A stretch of 37,716 bases of DNA from an uncultured delta proteobacterium. Its GTDB lineage: Bacteria; Desulfobacterota; WTBG01; CAIYCZ01; CAIRTM01. The position numbers and the translations under genes were made by a program. Below, one piece after another: positions 22,635-29,053 of the stretch (its first letter is position 1; each line of letters opens with the position of its first letter). The stretch is taken from the NCBI GenBank assembly GCA_903911225.1, contig CAIWCT010000300.1:1-37716 (forward strand), written 5' to 3'. The notes beneath the pieces were generated by a model, which worked only from the letters and a program-made list of their open reading frames with translations, was not told the origin of the DNA and did not search any database.

Positions 22635-23144
22635 TCACTGTCCTGCACGCACGGCGCGAACGTAATTGTAGTCTGTCTTACTGTCGTTGATGACGCTGCC
22701 GTAGTAGAAGTACACGCCCCACGCGTGGCCAGTACTGTCTGCGAGCGTAGTAGACGACCAGTAATAGGACTGCCCAGTGTCTGGGAAATAGGTCGTATTG
22801 ATAGTGGGGCTGTGTAATAAAATACTGCTGTACACAAGGGTCGATAATTCCAATATTGTAGGCAGATACCAGTCGGTATAGCCGCCGAGGCTGAGATTAT
22901 TGCAGTAATCAACTGCCTGCTGCCAGGTATATGTGCCCGTGGCTGTTGCCTTCTGCCACATAAGGCCGGTAACATTGTCCTTGATAATGCCGTTGCCGAG
23001 ATCGGTATAAGAATAAGGGTTGCAGGTTCGCTCGCTGGGGTCGCCCGTATCAGGAACCGGACCGGCAAAGGCAGCAGAGGCGCATATCAACAGGGCGCAT
23101 ACTGTGACAAAAGACCATAGATTCAACCATTTTCGTTTCCGCAT
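22635..23144 (-). CDS. Exported DUF1566 variable protein, short form (putative DGR target 2)
   Basis: A 169-residue protein with a signal peptide (cleavage near AAFA-G) and one DUF1566 domain (GLMWQKATATG, YCNNLSLGGYTDWYLP, YFPDTGQSYYWSSTTLAD, VRAVRAGQ). It ends right after VRAVRAGQ, at the exact point where its paralogue continues into a Cys codon, linker and C-terminal module; the boundary codon is TGA here and TGT there. Outside the 129-bp segment the two genes have diverged at all codon positions, but inside it they differ only at adenine-compatible sites. The start codon follows AAGGAGGATAAC. The two genes are tandem, 131 bases apart, and may be co-transcribed. Confidence 0.85.
   Translation of the reverse strand: MRKRKWLNLWSFVTVCALLICASAAFAGPVPDTGDPSERTCNPYSYTDLGNGIIKDNVTGLMWQKATATGTYTWQQAVDYCNNLSLGGYTDWYLPTILELSTLVYSSILLHSPTINTTYFPDTGQSYYWSSTTLADSTGHAWGVYFYYGSVINDSKTDYNYVRAVRAGQ
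22636..22764 (-). repeat. Putative DGR variable repeat in DUF1566 gene 2 (VR2)
   Basis: The partner of 22070-22198. Sixteen of the 20 differences have A in one of the two copies; the other four are G/T pairs, as expected when both copies were mutated from A. No difference occurs at a codon third position. The 5' limit is set at TTACTGG, upstream of which third-position changes appear. Confidence 0.8.
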
Positions 23145-23195
23145 TGTTATCCTCCTTGTGTGTTTTGTGTTCAGGATATCAAAAAAAGTTCTTAT

Positions 23196-23284
23196 TTTGT
23201 CATTCCGGCAAAGTCCGGAATCCTTCTACTGCTGGACATCATTCCTGGGAAAGACTCCGGTCAAGCCGGAGTGACAGAAAAAAA
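23196..23284. repeat. Dispersed-type palindromic unit (TGTCATTCCGG...CCGGAGTGACA)
   Basis: TTTTGTCATTCCGG at the left is matched in inverted orientation by CCGGAGTGACAGAAAA at the right, with one indel and one mismatch. Two inner CCGG hairpins (around CCGGCAAAGTCCGG and CTCCGGTCAAGCCGGAG) are visible. The layout is that of small REP/MITE-like elements that are widespread in bacteria. Confidence 0.5.
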
Positions 23285-23310
23285 GGCATGCCCGATTAAA
23301 GGCATGCCTT
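23278..23310 (-). terminator. Intrinsic terminator on the minus strand
   Basis: AAGGCATGCC and GGCATGCCTT (23283-23292 and 23301-23310) form a 10-bp stem with an 8-base loop, followed on the minus strand by a run of T (23284-23278). It can end transcription of the HEPN/NTase operon that finishes at 23585. Confidence 0.65.
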
Positions 23311-23364
23311 GAGTGGTGCTATATGTAGTTTTGTAAACGCTGGTATTTAAAAGATGGAGAATAA

Positions 23365-23416
23365 GCTCCTGGCTCCTGGCTCCTGGCTCCTGGCTCCTGG
23401 CTCCTGGCTCCTGGCT
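23365..23416. repeat. Seven perfect tandem copies of the heptamer GCTCCTG
   Basis: Units run 23365-23371 through 23407-23413, plus GCT. Copy number is likely to vary by slippage. The array is intergenic. Confidence 0.9.
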
Positions 23417-23508
23417 ATGTAGTTGAAAGACATTCTTTTCCGCCCTTCTTTGAATTGACATACAAGCATTAACACTATAGCAACTTGGGTGTCAAATTTA
23501 TAAATAAC

Positions 23509-23534
23509 AGGGTTCAGGGGTCAGGGGTCAGGGT
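23509..23534. repeat. Second heptamer array (GGTTCAG, GGGTCAG, GGGTCAG)
   Basis: Three consecutive 7-bp units follow CAG; the same CAGGGTTCAG string recurs at 31863-31872. It lies 93 bases from the GCTCCTG array and has the same period but a different sequence. Confidence 0.7.
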
Positions 23535-23584
23535 AAAAACTAGGGCAAGAGAACCTCGCCCCTACAAAAACAAAACGGAACACG

Positions 23585-24037
23585 TTACTCTTCTCTGGCC
23601 TTGGAGGGAGTGCAACCCTTCGAAGCGGACATACCGCTACTACTGTCGGGCTTTAAAATCTCCGATCTTATTGTTTTAATAAATGTAGCTGCATTTTCAA
23701 GCACTCTTCGTGCTCTTTCCGGAGTTATGAGAAACATTTCCTGATAGTCGGATCGTTGTCGCAAATCAAAAGCCTCATGAAGCCATTTTGATGTTTCTTT
23801 CTCAAAAACTCCATTTTTTATATAGAGACGATCAAACTGAGATATGATTCCGGAATGTTTGGATGAGCCTTTTCCTTCCAGTGCAAGGAGCGCAAGAACA
23901 GAGTAAAACATTGCATAGTACGCCCTGTTGACTGAAGGCCGGTATTTCTCGGAGTCGAATAGAATTTGAGCAGCCTCAAGAGATTCTTGAGCCTGCTCAA
24001 GCCTGAAGTTTGCCAGTGTTCTCAAAGCGTCCTTCAT
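23585..24037 (-). CDS. HEPN-domain protein (UPF0332 family), partner of an NTase
   Basis: A 150-residue helical protein. SVNRAYYAMFYSVLALLALEGK at residues 35-56 and KHSGIISQFDRLYIK are hallmarks of UPF0332 (COG1895/COG2250) HEPN proteins. In related MntA-HepT pairs the HEPN protein is an RNase toxin with an R-x4-6-H motif. Here the Arg in NRAYYAMF (Arg38) is present, but no His follows at the expected distance, so nuclease activity is uncertain. The start ATG (24037-24035) overlaps the NTase stop by four bases. The extreme C-terminus (SSSGMSASKGCTPSKAREE) looks unstructured and may be recent read-through into intergenic sequence. Confidence 0.85.
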   Translation of the reverse strand: MKDALRTLANFRLEQAQESLEAAQILFDSEKYRPSVNRAYYAMFYSVLALLALEGKGSSKHSGIISQFDRLYIKNGVFEKETSKWLHEAFDLRQRSDYQEMFLITPERARRVLENAATFIKTIRSEILKPDSSSGMSASKGCTPSKAREE

Positions 24038-24351
24038 GCCGCTATGCCGTCGTGTAAAATTGTTTTGATAAGCGGGCTTTCCGAAACCGGGCCATGCTCA
24101 AATTCGTTGCGCGCATAGGTAACCGTTGATATGACCACATCATGTTCAAAGCCAACTTCCCAGGCAATATCCATAATCATCTGATCATTGTCATCGTCAA
24201 GTTTTTCCAGCACGACGCACACATCAAGGTCTGAATCAGGCGCTGCCGTACCCCGAGTACGCGAACCAAAGGCTGTCACCTCGGCGGTGGAAAAAAGCTG
24301 CCGAACCCTTGCCGTAAAAAGAGAAAGAATAGCGCGATCAGTTTCATTCAT
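24034..24351 (-). CDS. MNT-type nucleotidyltransferase paired with HEPN
   Basis: A 105-residue minimal nucleotidyltransferase. The start is placed at ATG 24351 behind CAGGAGA; the upstream ATG at 24420 adds a non-conserved leader. The catalytic signature GS(29-30)...DSDLDV (Asp41 and Asp43) is complete, and FEHDVVIS supplies a likely third carboxylate. In studied MntA/HepT modules the NTase adds AMP units to the HEPN partner and silences it. The overlapping stop and start (ATGA) with the HEPN gene supports such a toxin-antitoxin-like pair, probably linked to phage or stress defence; this is inference from the family. Confidence 0.88.
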   Translation of the reverse strand: MNETDRAILSLFTARVRQLFSTAEVTAFGSRTRGTAAPDSDLDVCVVLEKLDDDNDQMIMDIAWEVGFEHDVVISTVTYARNEFEHGPVSESPLIKTILHDGIAA

Positions 24352-24532
24352 ATTAGTATCTCCTGAGAAAAAGGCTTTATTTGCTAAGGTAAAAGCCACC
24401 CATTTTGTTAAAACAACCATAAAAAAGACTATTCATTTTAAGTATACCCTTTTTTTTGAAAAATATCTCCTATTTCAAGATATTACAGGATAGTTCGTCG
24501 CAGATACATTCACACTGAAACTCTGCCCCGCA

Positions 24533-25807
24533 CTACCCCTGCCAATGCGGCCGGGTGGCGGCCCAGCGGGTAATCTCATCCTGCAGCCAACCATCAAGAC
24601 CTTCTGCAAGGTAGAAACGCGGCAACAATAGATCATCGTCTGCCGCTATGACACCCTCGGCTGTGGCGATGCGGGCAAGTTCGGTATCGGGGTAAATACG
24701 GATGCCTGTGGTAAGCTTTAAGAAATCAAGGGGCAGAGAGTCGGCAAATGAAAGGCTTTCGAGCACTGTTTCACGCGTTTCGCCGGGCCCGCCAAGCAGC
24801 AGGTAGCCGTTGAGCCCGATGCCGTATTTTTTGAAAAGCCCTGCCGCCTGCCTCACATTATCAAGTGAAAATCGCTTGCGCATGTTTTTAAGAATGGCCG
24901 GACTTCCGCTTTCAAACCCCAGGGCCACCTCGATACAGCCTGCCAGGGCCATGTCCGAAACCAGTCCTTCATCAATTTTGTAAGGATAAACAATGCATGT
25001 CCAGCTGACAGCCAACTCTGCATCGATAAATGCCTGGCACAGTGCGCGTGCATAATCTGCGGGTAGGTTAAAAGTGTTGTCGGTGCAGTAGAAGCGCTTA
25101 AATCCTGCTTCCGCATGGTGGGAAATATGCTTCGCAACAGACTTTGGGTCGCGCTTGCGAAGAGCCGTACCTTCGATGCTTGATGTTGAGCAGTAGCTGC
25201 AGGCAAGGGGGCAGCCTCTGCGCGTCTGAAACGGCAGCCATACCCCCTGCCGCCCCTCAATCGGGCAGGGCCAGAGCACCGGGTCGGGCTGGGACAATTT
25301 GTTTAGATCGAGGATGGAACAGATTTTTTTAAAAGGCGAGCGGCCCTTTACATATACCCCCTTGATCATGGCCACATCCACGCCCATGCGCAGATGATCA
25401 AGCACTGCTGGTAGCGCGGCCTCGCCATCGCCTTTAATGCCTATATCGGCATTAAGCCACTCAAGCAGTAGCTCCGGATACATGCTGTACCCGGCCCCGC
25501 CAAGGATAATAGGTGCCTTTGAGATCCTGCGGCAACTCGCAACAATCGCCTTAAGCGGTTCGAGCAAAAAATGCGTACCCCGCATGGTCTGGTCGTCAAT
25601 ATTGCGCACCGAAAGTCCGATGGCGTCAGGGGCAAAAGCCGTAATCGCCTCTGCCGACTCCTGACCGGCATCGCTGCCGAGCGCAATTTCCAGAATCTGA
25701 ACCTCATGGCCATCTCTCTGCGCAGCCGTTGCAACGCAGACAACCCCAAGGGGCAAAGTTGGCATAATAAGCTCAGGCATTGAAAGAGAAAAAAGCAGCA
25801 CTTTCAT
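24533..25807 (-). CDS. B12-binding radical SAM protein
   Basis: A 424-residue protein if started at ATG 25807 (MKVLLFSLSMPEL); ATG 25816 is also possible, and no strong ribosome site favours either. The N-terminal half is a cobalamin-binding-type Rossmann domain (LPLGVVCVATAAQRDGHEVQILE, PIILGGAGYSMYPELLLEW). The radical SAM cluster motif is RRGCPLACSYC with Cys199, Cys203 and Cys206, followed by the usual barrel motifs (FYCTDNTFNL, VALGFESGSP, GYLLLGGPGET). Members of this class (Elp3/MiaB/NifB-like, BchE type) methylate or rearrange varied substrates. No neighbour indicates the substrate. The gene stands alone. Confidence 0.88.
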   Translation of the reverse strand: MKVLLFSLSMPELIMPTLPLGVVCVATAAQRDGHEVQILEIALGSDAGQESAEAITAFAPDAIGLSVRNIDDQTMRGTHFLLEPLKAIVASCRRISKAPIILGGAGYSMYPELLLEWLNADIGIKGDGEAALPAVLDHLRMGVDVAMIKGVYVKGRSPFKKICSILDLNKLSQPDPVLWPCPIEGRQGVWLPFQTRRGCPLACSYCSTSSIEGTALRKRDPKSVAKHISHHAEAGFKRFYCTDNTFNLPADYARALCQAFIDAELAVSWTCIVYPYKIDEGLVSDMALAGCIEVALGFESGSPAILKNMRKRFSLDNVRQAAGLFKKYGIGLNGYLLLGGPGETRETVLESLSFADSLPLDFLKLTTGIRIYPDTELARIATAEGVIAADDDLLLPRFYLAEGLDGWLQDEITRWAATRPHWQG

Positions 25808-25970
25808 AGGCTGCATATATAGCACGAAGCACGTTTCCTGGCATGCAAAATCGGCTGGATGCAAACGCTGCATTTATTATTGGCGCATCATTGTATCGGC
25901 ATACAAAAAACTAAATCAGAAAAAACTTCTGCTATTGACTCAATCACGGAAGACAACGTCACATGCAGGT

Positions 25971-26351
25971 TTATTCTCCTCCCCACGGCGCAGCACAAGA
26001 CAGCGGTCTGTTCAGCAGTACGCTGCAAAACTGCCCCAGCATTGCAAAATGCATGATGCGGCCGCTTTTCAGCAATACGGCAAAGCCACCTGCATCTGTG
26101 CGCACAACCGTACCTTGCAATCGGGGCAGAACTATGCCGGAGATAAGGCATGGAAAGCCGGCGATACATTTAACCGACATTATTTCGCCTTTTTTAACTG
26201 GCACATCTGAAGTAAAATAGGCGCCGCTTATGCTCACATTTTTTAATTGCGTATGCAGCCCCTCACGCCATCCCACTTCTGCCACGGCTGACATGTTCAG
26301 AGCATACCTTGTTGCCTGCCTTTTTTCATAAGCCCTTGCCTGAATCTGCAT
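25971..26351 (-). CDS. PilZ-domain protein (c-di-GMP effector)
   Basis: A 126-residue single-domain protein. The c-di-GMP binding signature is recognisable: RQATR (R11xxxR15) and NVSISG (N38xSxxG43, the Asn form of D/NxSxxG). GTVVRTDAGGFAVLL is the typical later strand. It would bind cyclic di-GMP and modulate motility, polysaccharide export or another envelope process. The GGDEF protein at the end of the window shows that the organism also makes this messenger. GGGGGAT precedes ATG 26351 at a suitable distance. It has no operon partner on either side. Confidence 0.85.
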   Translation of the reverse strand: MQIQARAYEKRQATRYALNMSAVAEVGWREGLHTQLKNVSISGAYFTSDVPVKKGEIMSVKCIAGFPCLISGIVLPRLQGTVVRTDAGGFAVLLKSGRIMHFAMLGQFCSVLLNRPLSCAAPWGGE

Positions 26352-26698
26352 AAAACGATCCCCCGGTTCAATGCTGTATTGCCTAAAACCAGGCAGCTAA
26401 CAGGTTACTAAAAAAACATCTGTTTGCTATCGTGCCGTCGAAAAGACGACCAATAAAAACAGCTAAAATGCACATATCCGGCACCCTGCTTAAAAGCACG
26501 GCGGCGGAACCTATTAGGACCGCCGCCAGCATAAAATTTCAACGTCTTCTCGAAAGATGATATTTTCGTATTTTTATTAAACCGCCAAACGGATTCCCCT
26601 ACAAATGCGTGACTGCAATTGCAGAAACATCATTCATAGTAATTTTTCCTTTTTAACTAATTATGATTATTTATAAACAATCATGGCGGATCGTGTAA
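26352..26698. other. Intergenic region upstream of the PilZ gene
   Basis: A strong GC hairpin, GGCGGCGG (26500-26507) with CCGCCGCC (26520-26527), is followed on the minus strand by GTGCTTTT and probably ends the transcript of the small membrane gene. A small CGTC-GAAAA-GACG hairpin lies near 26437-26450. No reading frame is convincing. Confidence 0.45.
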
Positions 26699-26965
26699 CT
26701 AACGTTCAAAGTTAATTGGTATCCCTCCACTGAATAAGCCTCCATCCATTTCGCTATTAAAAACAACTTGGGGTATCTCTTGAAAAAAGAATACATTCAC
26801 GCCCCACCCTGTAGCAACTGCAATAAAAAAGCTTATCACCGCTGCCACCAAGAATGCTTCACAAGCTTCTTCAAAAAAAGCTGCATGATCACCCAGACTT
26901 TTTTGCAGAGCCGAAAAAGGATGCGGCAGCACATGAGGAAGCGTCATTGTCGAATGTAAATTCAT
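26699..26965 (-). CDS. Small single-span membrane protein, function unknown
   Basis: An 88-residue protein starting at ATG 26965, just behind an excellent ribosome site (AAAGGAGGT); the longer frame from 27088 ignores this site. An acidic amphipathic segment (HAAFFEEACEAF) precedes one hydrophobic span (LVAAVISFFIAVATGWGVNVFFF). The tail QEIPQVVFNSEMDGGLFSGGIPINFER is polar. I recognise no family. The strong translation signal points to abundant expression. It lies 370 bases downstream of the sigma-54 activator gene on the same strand, but I found no sigma-54 promoter in front of it. Confidence 0.6.
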   Translation of the reverse strand: MNLHSTMTLPHVLPHPFSALQKSLGDHAAFFEEACEAFLVAAVISFFIAVATGWGVNVFFFQEIPQVVFNSEMDGGLFSGGIPINFER

Positions 26966-27335
26966 ATTAAACCTCCTTTTTGTAAAACCGTTTACCGCTG
27001 CAACACATGCAGCAGCTAGTAAAACAGTATTACAAAAAACATACCGTTGCCGGATTCCAGTAAAAAAATAAATCCATCGGCGAACCAACCCGGGCAGACA
27101 TAGCTATTAATTCAGTTTTATTAGACTCTTAGAGAGCAGCAGTAACCGGTTAGGAAATAAGCCAAAACACACATTGATGGTTTTAACCTCAACAGGATAG
27201 TTATAAATTGTAGCACTGCCCCACAAGTGTGGTGCAACAGTTGTGGTGGGGTATGATATGCTGTAAGCAGGATGCACAGATAACGAGGAGAAGCCGTGTT
27301 GTTATCAGTTAAAAAAAGTTAAGGAAATTCTTTTT
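26966..27335. other. Intergenic region between the small membrane gene and the sigma-54 activator
   Basis: It contains an inverted repeat CCCCAC (27219-27224) with GTGGGG (27246-27251) and inner partial pairing, without a T-run. The rest is AT-rich. No gene or clear promoter is seen. Confidence 0.4.
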
Positions 27336-28724
27336 TTATAAACATAATAACGTATAGTATTTTCTTATATGCCGATAAAGCGTTTTTCGGTCAATGCCCA
27401 GAAGACGGGCCGCCCTGGCCTTATTTCCCCCTGTTTTGGCAAGAGCATCGCACAGCTGTTCGGCATCATTTGAATAATTCTGCCCTGGCAAAATGCTGGC
27501 CATAACCCTGCTCTTTTGCAGCTCCGGGGGCAAATGATGCAGGCCTATAAGTCCATTCTGGCAAACAATACTGGCATGCTCGAGGGCATGGGCCATTTCA
27601 CGGACATTGCCCGGCCAGCTGTAAGCTGAAAAAAATTTAATGACCTCGTCTGAAACAGCAAGCACTGATTTATTCAGCTTCCGGTTGAGCTGATTCAAAA
27701 AGTAGCTAACAAGCATGGGGATATCCTCAACGCGCTCGCGAAGCGGCGGCACCTGTATCTCTATAACCTTCAAGCGATAATAGAGGTCCTCGCGAAAATG
27801 CCGCTGCATAATGAAGACTGGCAAATCCTGATTCGTAGCGGCAATAATGCGTACATCGACCTTGATGGGCTTTGATTCACCGATTCGGTTAAACTCATGA
27901 CTCTCCAGAACACGCAGCAGCTTCACCTGTATGGCAGGTGCTACGTCACCTATCTCATCAAGAAACAGGGTACCCCCATGGGCGATTTCAAACCGGCCTG
28001 CAGTGTCTTTGATGGCGCCGGTAAAGGAGCCTTTCACATGGCCGAACAGTTCGCTTTCAAGAAGCGTTTCAGGCAGAGCTGAACAGTTCAGCTTGACCAT
28101 GGGACGGTCGGCACGTGGGCTTGCCGCGTGCAGCGATTCGGCCACAAGCTCCTTGCCCGATCCGCTTTCACCTGTTATCAGAACGCTGCTGTCAGTTTTT
28201 GCAACCAGCCCGATCATATGACGCACACGGCATATTGCACTGCTGGTTCCGATAAGACGCTGGCTAACCAGCGCGCAGGTCTGAGCTGAAGCTTCTGACG
28301 AAATGGCAATATCATCAACAGCATTGGGCCGTGTTGCAAAACGGCATACCATGGCCCTCAGTGATCTTTCTCCAATATGCACCGGACTAATAGTTACTTC
28401 AGCGGGCAGCAACGTGCGGTTTTTATGGACAAAGCAGGCATTCAGTATCAGGGTATACTGCTCATGAGGTTCAACAGGGTTTTTGTTCTCAACCGCACGG
28501 CAGTCCTCGATATTAGAATATGAAAACAACGAGTCTACAGGGGTATCAAGCAGTTCATCATAGGAATATCCCAACAGGTTCAGGCAAGCTCTATTGCAAT
28601 AAGCTACTCTTCCCGGCTCGGAAACGACAATAATCGGATCGGAAAATGATTCAGCAAAGGCCAGAAATCCATTTTCAGACTTCACAATCTCATCGGCTTT
28701 AATAACATTACAACCCGCCATCAT
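27336..28724 (-). CDS. Orphan sigma-54-dependent activator: PAS, AAA+, Fis-type HTH
   Basis: A 462-residue transcription activator. ATG 28724 is chosen because AAAGGTGG lies five bases upstream. A PAS-like sensor (residues about 15-130; [26 protein letters not shown]) replaces a phospho-receiver. The AAA+ domain has Walker A GESGSGKE (185-192), the sigma-54 contact loop GSFTGA (232-237, Ser replacing the usual Ala of GAFTGA), Walker B LFLDEIGD and the [10 protein letters not shown] sensor stretch. The C-terminal helix-turn-helix ([25 protein letters not shown]) is Fis-like. It would open sigma-54 promoters in response to an unknown small-molecule or redox cue. No sensor kinase is adjacent. 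The candidate promoter/terminator unit at 28815-28907 lies in its upstream region. Confidence 0.92.
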   Translation of the reverse strand: MMAGCNVIKADEIVKSENGFLAFAESFSDPIIVVSEPGRVAYCNRACLNLLGYSYDELLDTPVDSLFSYSNIEDCRAVENKNPVEPHEQYTLILNACFVHKNRTLLPAEVTISPVHIGERSLRAMVCRFATRPNAVDDIAISSEASAQTCALVSQRLIGTSSAICRVRHMIGLVAKTDSSVLITGESGSGKELVAESLHAASPRADRPMVKLNCSALPETLLESELFGHVKGSFTGAIKDTAGRFEIAHGGTLFLDEIGDVAPAIQVKLLRVLESHEFNRIGESKPIKVDVRIIAATNQDLPVFIMQRHFREDLYYRLKVIEIQVPPLRERVEDIPMLVSYFLNQLNRKLNKSVLAVSDEVIKFFSAYSWPGNVREMAHALEHASIVCQNGLIGLHHLPPELQKSRVMASILPGQNYSNDAEQLCDALAKTGGNKARAARLLGIDRKTLYRHIRKYYTLLCL

Positions 28725-28814
28725 ATCCACCTTTAAAACAGCACCTGGAATATGCGGTTTGCATTGCAACGAGTTAACGTGCCGACACAATGCTTAAGTC
28801 TGAGCCGGGCATTG

Positions 28815-28872
28815 AAAAAAGAAAAATCTCTTGCAGCCCCGGAGCTGGAAGAGACTTTAGTTCATGGATATT
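28815..28872 (-). ncRNA. Candidate short transcript with intrinsic terminator upstream of the sigma-54 activator
   Basis: A hairpin TCTCTT-g-CAGC / GCTG-g-AAGAGA (28827-28854) is followed on the minus strand by TTTTTCTTTTTT (28826-28815). Together with the promoter at 28879-28907 it forms a complete unit of about 58 bases. It may be a small RNA, or an attenuator in the leader of the activator gene, whose start codon lies 91 bases further on. Confidence 0.4.
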
Positions 28873-28878
28873 AAGTTC

Positions 28879-28907
28879 TATATAGCCACTGATTGTAAAT
28901 TTTTCAA
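28879..28907 (-). promoter_or_regulatory. Possible sigma-70 promoter reading toward the sigma-54 activator
   Basis: On the minus strand, TTGAAA (28907-28902), a 17-bp spacer and TATATA (28884-28879). Predicted start near 28872. Confidence 0.4.
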
Positions 28908-28949
28908 CAGGTTAAATAAGCTGCCACCGCACCTTAACGGACTGGCGAT

Positions 28950-29008
28950 TTGCAATAAATAAAAACGGCTCCACCACAGGCGGTATACCTGCATATGATA
29001 AAGCCGTT
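28950..29008 (-). terminator. Intrinsic terminator of the repeat-protein gene
   Basis: AACGGCT and AGCCGTT arms (28964-28970 and 29002-29008), with an inner CAGG/CCTG pairing, followed on the minus strand by TTTTTATTTATT. It lies 46 bases after the stop codon of the gene at 29054-30844. Confidence 0.6.
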
Positions 29009-29053
29009 ATAGACATGGCCTGTTTATTGCAAGTGCCCAGAGGCTCGCTCAAG

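Larger units (their letters stand above)
23145..23584. other. Repeat-rich intergenic region between the DUF1566 genes and the HEPN gene
   Basis: It contains, in order, a roughly 90-bp imperfect palindrome (23196-23284), a terminator-type hairpin (23278-23310), seven tandem heptamers (23365-23416) and a second heptamer array (23509-23534). I find no gene; frames across the heptamers simply read repeated SQEPGAR. Confidence 0.6.

Noticed and set aside
23261-23461. Frame reading repeated SQEPGAR on the minus strand
   Set aside because: It is produced by the heptamer array, which is open in all three frames because seven is not a multiple of three; no ribosome site and no conserved sequence.
23365-23534. 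Possible CRISPR array
   Set aside because: The repeats are 7 bp, contiguous and without spacers; no cas gene is in the window.
28746-28785. Possible sigma-54 promoter (GGCAC...TTGCA) upstream of the activator gene
   Set aside because: The GG and GC elements are 14 bases apart instead of 10, so the site would not fit sigma-54.
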